64,000 bases of DNA from Pontixanthobacter rizhaonensis (GTDB taxonomy: Bacteria; Pseudomonadota; Alphaproteobacteria; Sphingomonadales; Sphingomonadaceae), in assembly GCF_012972675.1 (NCBI RefSeq), contig NZ_JABCRE010000002.1, positions 1 through 64,000 of the forward strand, written 5' to 3'. The position numbers and the translations under genes were made by a program. Below the pieces are notes generated by a model. That model did no database searches and was not told the origin of the DNA. It saw only the letters and a list, made by a program, of their open reading frames with translations. How positions within the stretch are numbered: position 1 is the first letter of the stretch; every line of letters starts with the position of its first letter. Shown here in pieces: positions 8,026-16,940 of this stretch.

Positions 8026-9036
8026 CTATTTGACTATTCCGCGCAGCATCTGGCGCATTTGGGCCAACAGTTCCGGACTGGCCGGGGCGAGGATACCCTT
8101 GGCATGATCGGGCAAATGCGCCGACGGATCGCCATTATCCTCGAAAACATAGTGGTTCAGCATCATTTGCCAAACATTGCGCTGCTCCGGCGGTAAATGC
8201 CGGAAAGCGGCGAGGGCGTGTAGCAGGGCATCATACGGTCCGGCGAGCGCCGGGTGGGCGTCATTCCACCAATAGTTGATCAGGCAACTGACGGGTGAAA
8301 GCGATTCGACACCATGCCACCAACAATAAGGGATGTAGATCGCATCACCCGGTTCCAGAGTGACCTGCAAAGCGTGCGGCCATGCTTCCGAGTAGCGCGG
8401 ATATTTCTCAAGATCGGGATTGTGCGGATCAACCATGCTGACAGGTGTGCCGGCAGGGGTTTTCTCAAACGGGCCCGGATAAAGATTGGGTGTTTGTTCA
8501 GGCGGGAATAGAGTGAAACGTCGCTGCCCCGCGACACAGACGGCGACGTTCTCTTTCACGTCATAATGCGGGGCCACACGAATTGCGTTGCCCAGCCAGA
8601 TGCGCGGTTCCACATGGGTGAGCATGTCCAGCCTGTTGTGCTGGCTGAAGCCAGCAATGATACTGTCGACCGGTGTAGATTGGACAGCCATTGATGGCGG
8701 CCGCGGATCGCTGCGAAGGCGCATTAGATCGCCCACAAAGTCCGCCCATGTCCCGCGTCCGCTGACAAAATTAAATTTCGTCAGCGTTTCGTTGTAGAAA
8801 AAGCGGCCCTGCTCCTCATGACCGGCAACAATAGCGTTGATGGGCTCCCGGCTCGCACCGTTTGTAACATGGCGGGCAAACGCCTCATCGCCATCAATCG
8901 CTGCCTGTACGCTGGGCCAGTTGAGCGCTAGACCGCGGCTCACAACAGGTATGTTGCCCGCCCGTATATCGGCAAATTCGCTCTGCGAGGCGATCGCGTG
9001 TTCTACAACGGGCTGGGGCGGGCTGGATGCGTCCAT
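8026..9036 (-). CDS. Cupin-8/JmjC-like protein, putative Fe(II)/2-oxoglutarate oxygenase
   Basis: 336-residue protein with a JmjC/cupin-8 fold, related to peptidyl or protein hydroxylases such as FIH. The iron-binding triad is visible: His157 and Asp159 in APHYDVKENVAV, and His241 in PYCWWHGVES; the segment RRFTLFPPEQ and EPGDAIYIP between them are typical of the family. An N-terminal helical region of about 100 residues precedes the barrel. Its ATG follows the stop codon of the upstream halogenase with no gap, so it is the last gene of a halogenase-halogenase-cupin operon. Substrate unknown; hydroxylation of a protein or peptide is the family's best precedent. A paralogue lies at 28411. Confidence 0.85.
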   Translation of the reverse strand: MDASSPPQPVVEHAIASQSEFADIRAGNIPVVSRGLALNWPSVQAAIDGDEAFARHVTNGASREPINAIVAGHEEQGRFFYNETLTKFNFVSGRGTWADFVGDLMRLRSDPRPPSMAVQSTPVDSIIAGFSQHNRLDMLTHVEPRIWLGNAIRVAPHYDVKENVAVCVAGQRRFTLFPPEQTPNLYPGPFEKTPAGTPVSMVDPHNPDLEKYPRYSEAWPHALQVTLEPGDAIYIPYCWWHGVESLSPVSCLINYWWNDAHPALAGPYDALLHALAAFRHLPPEQRNVWQMMLNHYVFEDNGDPSAHLPDHAKGILAPASPELLAQMRQMLRGIVK

Positions 9037-10569
9037 CTATCGCGCTGCTATTGCGCTACCGTTCGCTGCCAGAAATTCTGCTTGAGATGGCATTTGCTGC
9101 ACTGTGCTGGCAACAACGTGCCGAATATGCGCCAAGCGTTTCAGCGTTTCGGCATCGTCAATCACGCCGTTTGCTGTGTTCCATCCCCCAGGTTTGATCC
9201 CTTGGCCTGTCATCACAGCGAGCCAGCTCGCTTCGGTGAACAGCTCGTTATGCTCGCGAATGATGCGGCCGGATGAACGGAACATCTCCAGCTTGTCCGC
9301 CAGCCCCGCAGGCGGCTCAAGATTGCGGCAATAGTTCCAGAATTCCGAATCGTCGCGCTCTGTAGCGTTATAATGCAGCACGAGAAAATCGCGTATATCG
9401 ACGTAGTCTTGCACGTTCTGCTTGTTGAAATGCGCGATTTCCGGTTCGCTGAAATCGGTTGTTGGAAAAAACGTCATGAGACGCGCGATTCCGGTCTGCA
9501 CCAAATGAATGGTGGTCGATTCGAGCGGCTCGAGAAAGCCCGCCGAAAGACCCAAAGCGACAACGTTCTTATCCCAGGATTTGTGCCTGTAACCCGCTGT
9601 GAAACGCAGATGGTTGGGATCAGCCATTGGTTCACCATCCAAAGTGGACACAAGCAAGTCTGTCGCTTCATCTTGGTCCATATGGGCTGAAGAGTAGACG
9701 TGACCATTACCCAGCCTGTGCTGCAATGGAATGCGCCATTGCCAGCCCGCAGGCCGGGCGGTGGACCGCGTTAGTGCCTCGTTCTTGCCTGCAAGCGAGC
9801 ATGGGATGGCAACCGCTCTGTCGCAGGGGAGCCACTTGCTCCAGTCCTCGAAGCCGACTTCCAGCGCTTGCCCGAGAAGTAGCGAGCGGAAACCGGTGCA
9901 ATCAATGAACAGCTCGCCGCCGACCTCGCTCTCGTCGTCCAGCGTAACGTGCGTAACGAAGCCTGTTTCGCTATCTTGCGCGACTTGAACGACTTTGCCT
10001 TCAATACGCTCGACGCCGTTCGCTTCCGCCATCCGGCGCAAATATTTGGCGTATAGCCCGGCGTCGAATTGAAATGCATAACCGAGTTTAGACAAGGCAG
10101 ATTTCGGATTGTCATGTTGCGGGTGGATGAACTTATCCAATTTCCCCGCCATGCCGGAAATCGAATAATCATTGAGTTCCGAACTATCCCCGGCAGCTAA
10201 ACCGCGATGCCAATAATGGTGGAACTCAATCCCGTACATATCGAGGCCGAAGGATCCGAACGGGTGAACGTAAGAGTGGCCCAGGCGGGTCCAATCAACG
10301 AATTCAATTCCTAATTTGTATGTCGCGTGCGTTTCACGCACGAATTCGTGCTCATCAATACCCAGTAGAGCATTGAAGGAATTGATCTGGGGAATAGTTG
10401 CCTCCCCCACGCCGACCGTTCCGATCACTTCGCTTTCGATCAACTTGATGGAAAGCCCCGGCATTCCTGAAAGCAACCGCGACAGGGCTGCTGCTGCCAT
10501 CCAGCCCGCCGTCCCGCCGCCGACAATTGTGACCGATTGAATGGGCTTGCCAGTCATGGTTCGCGTCAT
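9037..10569 (-). CDS. Flavin-dependent tryptophan halogenase family protein
   Basis: 510 residues from the ATG that overlaps the previous gene's stop codon (ATGA, 10569-10566); an in-frame GTG/ATG further upstream would overlap by 31 bases and is less likely, and an ATG at 10557 is also possible. It has all halogenase motifs: GGGTAGWM (residues 17-24), GVGEAT, the catalytic Lys85 in ATYKLGIEF and GWQWRIPLQ. It closely resembles the gene upstream of it and that at 4978, so the three probably arose by duplication while still within this locus family. Middle gene of the halogenase-halogenase-cupin operon, facing the sugar-porter operon tail to tail. Confidence 0.9.
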   Translation of the reverse strand: MTRTMTGKPIQSVTIVGGGTAGWMAAAALSRLLSGMPGLSIKLIESEVIGTVGVGEATIPQINSFNALLGIDEHEFVRETHATYKLGIEFVDWTRLGHSYVHPFGSFGLDMYGIEFHHYWHRGLAAGDSSELNDYSISGMAGKLDKFIHPQHDNPKSALSKLGYAFQFDAGLYAKYLRRMAEANGVERIEGKVVQVAQDSETGFVTHVTLDDESEVGGELFIDCTGFRSLLLGQALEVGFEDWSKWLPCDRAVAIPCSLAGKNEALTRSTARPAGWQWRIPLQHRLGNGHVYSSAHMDQDEATDLLVSTLDGEPMADPNHLRFTAGYRHKSWDKNVVALGLSAGFLEPLESTTIHLVQTGIARLMTFFPTTDFSEPEIAHFNKQNVQDYVDIRDFLVLHYNATERDDSEFWNYCRNLEPPAGLADKLEMFRSSGRIIREHNELFTEASWLAVMTGQGIKPGGWNTANGVIDDAETLKRLAHIRHVVASTVQQMPSQAEFLAANGSAIAAR

Positions 10570-12128
10570 CCCGACATATCCTGCGCTGCTGCCCAAGAAT
10601 TCGATTGCTTCAGGAAGTCGGTTTGAGACGGCATCTGCAATGCTGTATTATTATACGCTTCCCGCATCTGCTTCAGCGCACCGGCTACTTTCACATCATC
10701 AAGCGTGTCAGCCATTGGGTCATATTTTTCGGGCCAGATATTCTGTCCGAGCATCACAGCGATCCAGCTTGGCATCGTGAACAGCTCTGCATTTTCGCGG
10801 AACACGCGCCCATGCAGTCTCCATAATTCCATTTTCTTTGCCAGGGTGTCCGGCACATCCATGTCCCGCACATAGCGCCAGAACTCTGTGTCATCGCGCT
10901 GGGTTGCCTTATAATGCAGGATCACGAAATCGCGCACATCTTCATAGAGTTCGTGCATTCCGCGGTTATATTCATCCCGCTCGACCGGGCTGATTTTCTT
11001 GTCCGGAAACAGGGCAAATAGACGGGCAATACCGTTTTGCACCAAATGAATGCTGGTTGATTCGAGCGGCTCGATAAAGCCCGACGCCAGACCGAGCGCG
11101 ACCACATTATGGTTCCACGCTTTGCTGCGCATACCGGTGGTAAAGCGCAAATGGCGGGCCTCTGCCAGCGGCTCCCCTTCGATATTGGCACGCAGGATTG
11201 TCTCGGCTTCATCTGCCTCCATATGGTTGCTGCAATAGACATGCCCGTTACCGGTGCGATGTTGAAGCGGGATCCGCCATTGCCAACCTGCGCCATGTGC
11301 GGTTGAACGTGTGTAAGGATCAAGCGTTTCAGGGTTCGCGCAGGGGAGGGCGATGGCGCGGTCAACCGGCAGCCAATGGCTCCAATTGTCGTAACCTGTC
11401 TCTAAAGCGCCTTCGATCAGAAGCCCGCGGAAGCCAGAGCAGTCAATGAAAAGCTCACCGTCGATCTTTTCGCCATTGTCCAATTCAACCGATGTGACAT
11501 CACCTGTCTCGCCATCGCGATGCACCGCTGAAATCCGTCCTTCGCGGCGGATGGTGCCTTGTTTCTCTGCCAGTTTTCTGAGGAACTTTGCATATAGTCC
11601 GGCATCAAAATGATACGCGTATCCGATTTGTGCTGCCAAAGATTTGGAGCCCGGCTTTACCCGGGCGAATTTTTTGTGGCGGGCGGCCATGGAACTCATG
11701 GAGTAGCCCGCAATATCGCCCACTGCCTCGCGGCCCGCTATTGCCCCTGATTCTGCCAGGGCTTTCTCTCGCAAATAGAGTTGATGGAACGCAATGCCGT
11801 GCAAATCCTGGCCGTAACTGCCAAAGGGATGGAAATACCTGTCGCCCTGCTGGCCCCAATTGACGAACTCGATGCCCAATTTGAAAGTACCATTGGTAGC
11901 GCGGAGGAAATCGCTTTCAGAAATATCCAGCATTTTGTTAAAATTCGCGATCGGGGGGATAGTCGCCTCGCCAACCCCCACCGTGCCAATTTGCTCCGAT
12001 TCGACCAGTGTGATCGTGCGCCTGCCATTATCGAAATATCTTGAAAATGCAGCGGCTGCCATCCAGCCGGCTGTGCCGCCCCCGACAATAACAATCTTCG
12101 CGATATCGCTATCATTCTCGGGTTGCAT
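10566..12128 (-). CDS. Flavin-dependent tryptophan halogenase family protein
   Basis: 520-residue third intact halogenase paralogue: GGGTAGWM at residues 17-24, GVGEAT at 51-56, catalytic Lys83 in TFKLGIEF and GWQWRIPLQHRTGNGHVYCS with both tryptophans. It opens the minus-strand operon that continues with the halogenase at 9037 and the cupin-8 protein, and is transcribed away from the TonB-dependent receptor at 12292. The 163-base gap between them carries one operator, which could control both directions. Three near-full paralogues suggest either different substrates or a stepwise modification; nothing in the sequence decides which. Confidence 0.9.
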   Translation of the reverse strand: MQPENDSDIAKIVIVGGGTAGWMAAAAFSRYFDNGRRTITLVESEQIGTVGVGEATIPPIANFNKMLDISESDFLRATNGTFKLGIEFVNWGQQGDRYFHPFGSYGQDLHGIAFHQLYLREKALAESGAIAGREAVGDIAGYSMSSMAARHKKFARVKPGSKSLAAQIGYAYHFDAGLYAKFLRKLAEKQGTIRREGRISAVHRDGETGDVTSVELDNGEKIDGELFIDCSGFRGLLIEGALETGYDNWSHWLPVDRAIALPCANPETLDPYTRSTAHGAGWQWRIPLQHRTGNGHVYCSNHMEADEAETILRANIEGEPLAEARHLRFTTGMRSKAWNHNVVALGLASGFIEPLESTSIHLVQNGIARLFALFPDKKISPVERDEYNRGMHELYEDVRDFVILHYKATQRDDTEFWRYVRDMDVPDTLAKKMELWRLHGRVFRENAELFTMPSWIAVMLGQNIWPEKYDPMADTLDDVKVAGALKQMREAYNNTALQMPSQTDFLKQSNSWAAAQDMSG

Positions 12129-12259
12129 GGCTGTGTACTGCGTCCTTTTGGTTACATAATTGCGTTGTTGTCCTTGTGCCGCGTCCGTCGCCTCTTGCCA
12201 AGCGCAAACCGCTTTGATAGTCCAATGCCATACAACAAGGCGCTGCTATTACATTTTTT

Positions 12260-12273
12260 TGGTAGCGCTACCA
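12260..12273. promoter_or_regulatory. LacI-type operator before the TonB-dependent receptor
   Basis: Exact 14-bp palindrome TGGTAGCGCTACCA, ending 18 bases before the receptor's GTG start and lying in the divergent gap shared with the halogenase operon (start at 12128). Identical to the site at 19403, next to the LacI gene, and close to the xylose-regulator site I remember from the Caulobacter xylX promoter. Confidence 0.85.
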
Positions 12274-12291
12274 CAGGGGAGGGAATTTCGA

Positions 12292-15200
12292 GTGAACACT
12301 TCTGATCGATTGACAGGGTCGTCGGCCGAGCGCGCGACACTTGGCAAGAGTGCGCTTCTGCGCTCCGGCGCTTCAATGCTGGCTATGGGCAGCCTGTTGC
12401 TGTCTTCTAATGTGCTGGCCCAAGAGGCGGCGCAAGAGCCTGCTGAACCGCAAACCGAAGCCGAGGTGGCAGACGAAGATGTTATCGTCGTCAGTGGTAT
12501 CCGCGCCTCTTTGATCTCTGCCCAGAACATCAAACGCAATGCGGATACAGTTGTTGATGCGATTACTGCAGATGATATCGGGGCGCTTGCTGACCGGTCG
12601 GTCACAGAGGCACTGCAGCGTGTTCCTGGCGTCGCGATCAACCGTTTCGCTGGTTCCAACGATCCCGATCACTTCTCGGTCGAAGGTTCGGGCGTGACCA
12701 TCCGCGGACTGAACTATGTCCGCTCCGAATTTAACGGTCGCACTGCATTTTCTGCGGGTGTTGGCGGGCAGGCGCTAAACTTTGCCGATGTGCCGCCTGA
12801 ATTGCTCGGTTCGGTCATCATCAACAAGAACTCTACTGCGGCGATGATCGAAGGCGGCATTTCCGGCACTGTCAATCTGGTGACGCGTAAGCCGCTTGAT
12901 GAACGCGGTTTCAAAATCGCGTTCAGTGCGGAAGGCAATTATGGCGATTTCGCAAAGAAATGGTCGCCGACAGTTTCTGGTCTCATTAGCAACACGTGGG
13001 AAACTGACGCCGGTACCTTTGGCATTCTGGCTAGTGGTACGTTCTCCCGTATCCGTAGCCGCGCTGACGGTATCCAAGTCACAAACTTCCAGGCGCGTGA
13101 CAACACATTGGTTGCGGCGGCAAACACCGGCGGTGCATTGACATGTCGTAACGCTCTGCCGGTTGATGGTGACAGCAGCACTTTGCCACCAGGCGGTGCA
13201 CCATGCGGGACATTGGGTGCTGGCGGGCCAGACGGATTCGCCGATCTTGCCGATCTACGCTTCGCTCCACTCGGGCCGCAGTTCCGGTCACAGCAGTTTG
13301 ATCGCAAGCGGGATGGGTTCTCTGTTGCAGCCCAATTCGAATCAATCGATGAGCGTACTGTTGTAACTGCCGAGTTTATTCGTTCGCACACCACCAACAG
13401 CTGGGGTGAGCATACGTTTGAAACCGGCCCCGACTTGGCGGAATATAACACATATCCGATTGGCTGTTTGCAGAACGAGAATGGCCCAGGCGGGACGGCG
13501 CGTGCGGAATGCCCTGTCGGTGGGTTTGAAAATTACGTCTACGACGATACTGGCCTGTTCCAATCCGGCTATATCACCAGCCCGAACAATGGCTGGCGCG
13601 GAGATCCCGGCGCAGGCGCTGCATTCACATCGATTGGCGGGCTGCAGCAAGTGCTTTCACGCCGTCAAGTTGAAGACGAAACAACCAATGAAGATTATTC
13701 GCTTAATTTGCGCACTGAGCTGACTGATCGGCTGACCATCAGGCTTGATGCACAATATGCGACATCCCGCAAAGAGAACCTCGATTTCTCTGTATTTGGT
13801 TCGACCTTTGCGGATTCCGAGCTGGATCTGACGGGTGATTTGCCCGTCGGTATTCCTCATATTCCGAATTTCACCAGCTATTCGTGGCAGGGCGGTCCAA
13901 ATGCAAACCTGGATGGCCTGACCGACGCTGAATATTTCGTCGATCCCCGCGTCCAGTTCTGGCGCGCTGCGATGGATCACATCGAAGACAGCGAAGGGGA
14001 GCAGTTCGCCTTCCAAGCTGACATCGATTATGATTTCGGATACGATTCCTTCATCCGCAAAGCCAAAGTCGGTGCACGCTTCTCCGAACGTGACACGACT
14101 GTTCGGTACACCACCTACAATTGGGGCGTGCTGAGCGAAGTATGGGGTGCAAATGGTGACGTTGTTCGTTTCGGTGATACCGATCCAAGCAACTACGAAG
14201 TCCACGATTTCGACAACTTCTTCCGCGGTGAAACGGCAGCCCCGCCGGCTGCACTGTATTACTCGGGTGACTTGATCGACGGTTATGACGAAGCGACCAA
14301 TTTCGCATTGGGTGTAAACCAGGAATTCCAAAACCGTGGTGGCCCCGCTGGTTGGGTGCCATTGGCTCAACGTCCGGGTGCACTTAATGGCTCACCGTTC
14401 ATTCCAAGCGATATTCAACGCCTGAAGCAACGTGATACGGCTGCCTATGCGATGCTGGAGTTTGGTTCCGATGATCTGCTGGGCGACGTACGTTTTGCCG
14501 GTAATATCGGCGTTCGCTATGTGAACCTGGATACGCGATCGTTCGGTAATCTTAGTGCGCCAAGCGCCCAACAATTGGGTATTGCAGATCCATTCTCTGT
14601 TCGATGCACTGCGCAGGGGCCAACCGGTCCTGTGCCCAGCACCGAGCCGCTGTGTTTGCAAGGCGAAGCAGCCTATAACAATCTTAGAGCGTTCGCGGGC
14701 AACGGTACAGGCGGTACCAATAGCGTGCGCGGTGATACGTTTGACTACTTCCTGCCAAGCTTGAATCTCCGATTTGGGCTTACGGAAGATCTGATCCTAC
14801 GTTTCGCCGCTTCTAAGGTTCTCACCCGGCCAGATAACGCATTGTTGCGGAACTTCCTGGACATCTCCTTGGATCAGTCAGGCAATCTGACTGCGCAAGG
14901 CGGCAATGCCGATTTGGCACCGGCTACCGCTTGGACATATGACGCTTCGCTGGAATGGTACTTTGCGCCGGTTGGCTCTTTGACGTTCAACGCGTTCTAC
15001 AAGGATATCGATAACTTCTTCTTCCAGGACTTGGTCAATCAGGAAGTGACCAATAACGGTATCACCCAAAATGTGCTGGTCCGCGGGCCTGCCAACTTCC
15101 AAGGCGGAGGTAAGATCAAAGGTTTCGAGGTTGCATATCAACAGACCTATGACTTCTTGCCTGCTCCGTTCGATGGATTGGGTGTGCAAGCCAACTACAC

Positions 15201-15633
15201 GTATATCGATAGTGATGGCCTGCCGAACACGTTCTTGAACGGGCCTGATTTGGCCAATGAATCGACCGTTGCACCAGCCGGCAATTTGCCGCTCGAGCAG
15301 CTATCGAAACATAATATCAACGCTACGGTATTCTATGAGAAGGGGCCGGTAAGTGTCCGTGCGGCTTACAATTGGCGCTCGCGCTTCTTGCTTACCGCGT
15401 CCGACGTGATCTTCCCGTTCTACTCGATCTTCAATGAAGAGACCGGACAATTGGATGGTTCGATCTTCTTCAAATTATCTGATGAAGTTCAGGTCGGCGT
15501 GCAGGGTGTGAACCTGCTGAATGAAACGACCGAGACGCTGCAGGCCTATACCGGCGATGCGAATGTCTTGGCACCGCGATCATTCTTCACAAATGACCGG
15601 AGGTTCTCGTTCATCCTCAGGGGTAAGTTCTAA
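12292..15633 (+). CDS. TonB-dependent receptor, probable xylo-oligosaccharide importer
   Basis: Large outer-membrane receptor of 1113 residues that would import oligosaccharides using TonB energy. After a long signal peptide ending LLLSSNVLAQ comes a linker, the TonB box DVIVVSGIRASL, the plug (NADTVVDAITADDIGALADR to about residue 180) and a 22-strand barrel ending in FILRGKF with the terminal Phe. It belongs to the Xanthomonas/Caulobacter subfamily (TIGR01782 type). I chose the GTG at 12292 because AGGGGAGGG lies just before it and after the operator; reading from further upstream would place the operator in the coding region. Operator and neighbours (GH10, GH3) point to xylan fragments as ligand. 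A terminator follows the gene. Confidence 0.93.
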   Translation: MNTSDRLTGSSAERATLGKSALLRSGASMLAMGSLLLSSNVLAQEAAQEPAEPQTEAEVADEDVIVVSGIRASLISAQNIKRNADTVVDAITADDIGALADRSVTEALQRVPGVAINRFAGSNDPDHFSVEGSGVTIRGLNYVRSEFNGRTAFSAGVGGQALNFADVPPELLGSVIINKNSTAAMIEGGISGTVNLVTRKPLDERGFKIAFSAEGNYGDFAKKWSPTVSGLISNTWETDAGTFGILASGTFSRIRSRADGIQVTNFQARDNTLVAAANTGGALTCRNALPVDGDSSTLPPGGAPCGTLGAGGPDGFADLADLRFAPLGPQFRSQQFDRKRDGFSVAAQFESIDERTVVTAEFIRSHTTNSWGEHTFETGPDLAEYNTYPIGCLQNENGPGGTARAECPVGGFENYVYDDTGLFQSGYITSPNNGWRGDPGAGAAFTSIGGLQQVLSRRQVEDETTNEDYSLNLRTELTDRLTIRLDAQYATSRKENLDFSVFGSTFADSELDLTGDLPVGIPHIPNFTSYSWQGGPNANLDGLTDAEYFVDPRVQFWRAAMDHIEDSEGEQFAFQADIDYDFGYDSFIRKAKVGARFSERDTTVRYTTYNWGVLSEVWGANGDVVRFGDTDPSNYEVHDFDNFFRGETAAPPAALYYSGDLIDGYDEATNFALGVNQEFQNRGGPAGWVPLAQRPGALNGSPFIPSDIQRLKQRDTAAYAMLEFGSDDLLGDVRFAGNIGVRYVNLDTRSFGNLSAPSAQQLGIADPFSVRCTAQGPTGPVPSTEPLCLQGEAAYNNLRAFAGNGTGGTNSVRGDTFDYFLPSLNLRFGLTEDLILRFAASKVLTRPDNALLRNFLDISLDQSGNLTAQGGNADLAPATAWTYDASLEWYFAPVGSLTFNAFYKDIDNFFFQDLVNQEVTNNGITQNVLVRGPANFQGGGKIKGFEVAYQQTYDFLPAPFDGLGVQANYTYIDSDGLPNTFLNGPDLANESTVAPAGNLPLEQLSKHNINATVFYEKGPVSVRAAYNWRSRFLLTASDVIFPFYSIFNEETGQLDGSIFFKLSDEVQVGVQGVNLLNETTETLQAYTGDANVLAPRSFFTNDRRFSFILRGKF

Positions 15634-15657
15634 ACCCCCTTAGACCTAGGCAAAAAG

Positions 15658-15692
15658 AAAGGCCGCCTCGGGAAACCGGGGCGGCCTTTTCT
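15658..15692 (+). terminator. Rho-independent terminator of the TonB-dependent receptor gene
   Basis: GGCCGCC (15661-15667) pairs with GGCGGCC (15680-15686); a run of A before and TTTTCTTT after make it work in both directions. It lies between the receptor gene and the convergent GH10 gene. Confidence 0.88.
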
Positions 15693-15748
15693 TTGGGGCA
15701 AGCAGTGTTAACGTTGTGGGCGTTTCCGCCCCGTCTCAGCCTATACTC

Positions 15749-16930
15749 TCAGGTGCGTTTCAATGCCTGCGCCAAGGCTTCACGCATCGGCTTTGCTTGA
15801 TAATCGCTGCTATAGGGTGTGCCGCGCACTTCCAGCCCGTCGGCCCTTTTGGATGGATCAAAATACTGAAGCCAATTATATTGATCGACCATCCCCCACA
15901 CGAGGATGTCGTCCAGCATTGAATCGTAATCCATCATCACATCGAAATAGCGGCGCGTATATTCAGCCACCAAGCGGTCGCGAGTAGCGATATCGGCGGG
16001 CAACGCCTTATCCTTCACGTCGAATTCAGTGATCAGAAGACGATATCCCATGCCAGTTACCTCATCGAGGAACTTGCGCCATTCGCGTTCGCGGTAAGGG
16101 CTAACCCCGGTGACCGGATCGACTTCCATAATCTCAATATGGCTCTGGATACCAAGTGCATCGACCGGTGTGCCGCGTTTCTTGAACCCTTCCAGCAGAC
16201 GCAATACAGCCGTCATGTGGCTGGAATGTGCAGGTTCCCAGCTCATATAATCATTATAGACAAGCTGGGCGTTTGGCAGATTTTCCCGCGCGCTGTGGAA
16301 GGCCAGATCCATGACCGCTTCCGGGCTGCCCATCGCGCGGCTAAGGCTGGTTTCTATTGGCCGGTTGGTTCCATGATCGATCGCTTCGTTGACAACATCA
16401 TGGCTGACAATCGTGTCAGCGTAGCGTTCGGTTACCAACCGGATGTGTTCACTCAGGATATGCCCGGCTTCACTGGCTGGCGAAGTCCCGAAATCATATG
16501 TATTGAGCCAATCTGGAAACCATTCTGGCCGGTGCCACAGCAGCACGTGGCCGCGCACATCCATATCGTTGGCTTTCGCCCATCGTACGATTGTGTCCAT
16601 TTGCGAGAAATCATAGCGATCGGGCGAGGGGCGGATAGCCTGCCACTTCATGGCGTTTTCAGGCACCACCAAACCACATTCAGACTTCACCAATTCGGCG
16701 TATTTGGTGTTCGCGACGGAGCCGGAATTTTCGTTGCCAATCCCATGCGCCACTGCGGTCCCGAAGCGCCTTCCGCCGCTCCTTGCTATCGAGTCCAGAC
16801 TTCCTTTTGCATCTAGCTTCGGTGATGCAGCTGGCGCGACGAGTGTCGGCGCGCAAGCGGCAGCAGGTAATGCGGCCAGACCGCCGAGTGCGGCCCGGCG
16901 AGAGCAATGATGCAGAGTTTCGATGGTCAC
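15749..16930 (-). CDS. Endo-1,4-beta-xylanase, GH10
   Basis: Retaining GH10 xylanase that cleaves the xylan backbone. The TIM barrel carries the acid/base glutamate in DVVNEA (about residue 182) and the nucleophile in LLITEFDV (about 302), with the family segments ENAMKWQ, GHVLLWHRPEW and QSHIE. The N-terminus has SRRAALGGLAALPAAAC, that is a twin arginine followed by a hydrophobic stretch and a possible lipobox cysteine, so export by Tat and perhaps lipid anchoring are likely. The start is a GTG eight bases after AGGA (a TTG lies one codon earlier). It follows the GH3 gene by 10 bases in the same operon. Confidence 0.93.
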   Translation of the reverse strand: MTIETLHHCSRRAALGGLAALPAAACAPTLVAPAASPKLDAKGSLDSIARSGGRRFGTAVAHGIGNENSGSVANTKYAELVKSECGLVVPENAMKWQAIRPSPDRYDFSQMDTIVRWAKANDMDVRGHVLLWHRPEWFPDWLNTYDFGTSPASEAGHILSEHIRLVTERYADTIVSHDVVNEAIDHGTNRPIETSLSRAMGSPEAVMDLAFHSARENLPNAQLVYNDYMSWEPAHSSHMTAVLRLLEGFKKRGTPVDALGIQSHIEIMEVDPVTGVSPYREREWRKFLDEVTGMGYRLLITEFDVKDKALPADIATRDRLVAEYTRRYFDVMMDYDSMLDDILVWGMVDQYNWLQYFDPSKRADGLEVRGTPYSSDYQAKPMREALAQALKRT

Positions 16931-16940
16931 CAAGGTGGTC

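Noticed and set aside
12160-12291. Upstream extension of the TonB-dependent receptor to an ATG-like start at 12160
   Set aside because: It would place the exact operator inside the coding sequence and put 44 odd residues before the signal peptide; the GTG at 12292 has a strong ribosome site.
13657-14370. 237-codon open frame on the minus strand
   Set aside because: Antisense to the first TonB-dependent receptor; no support.
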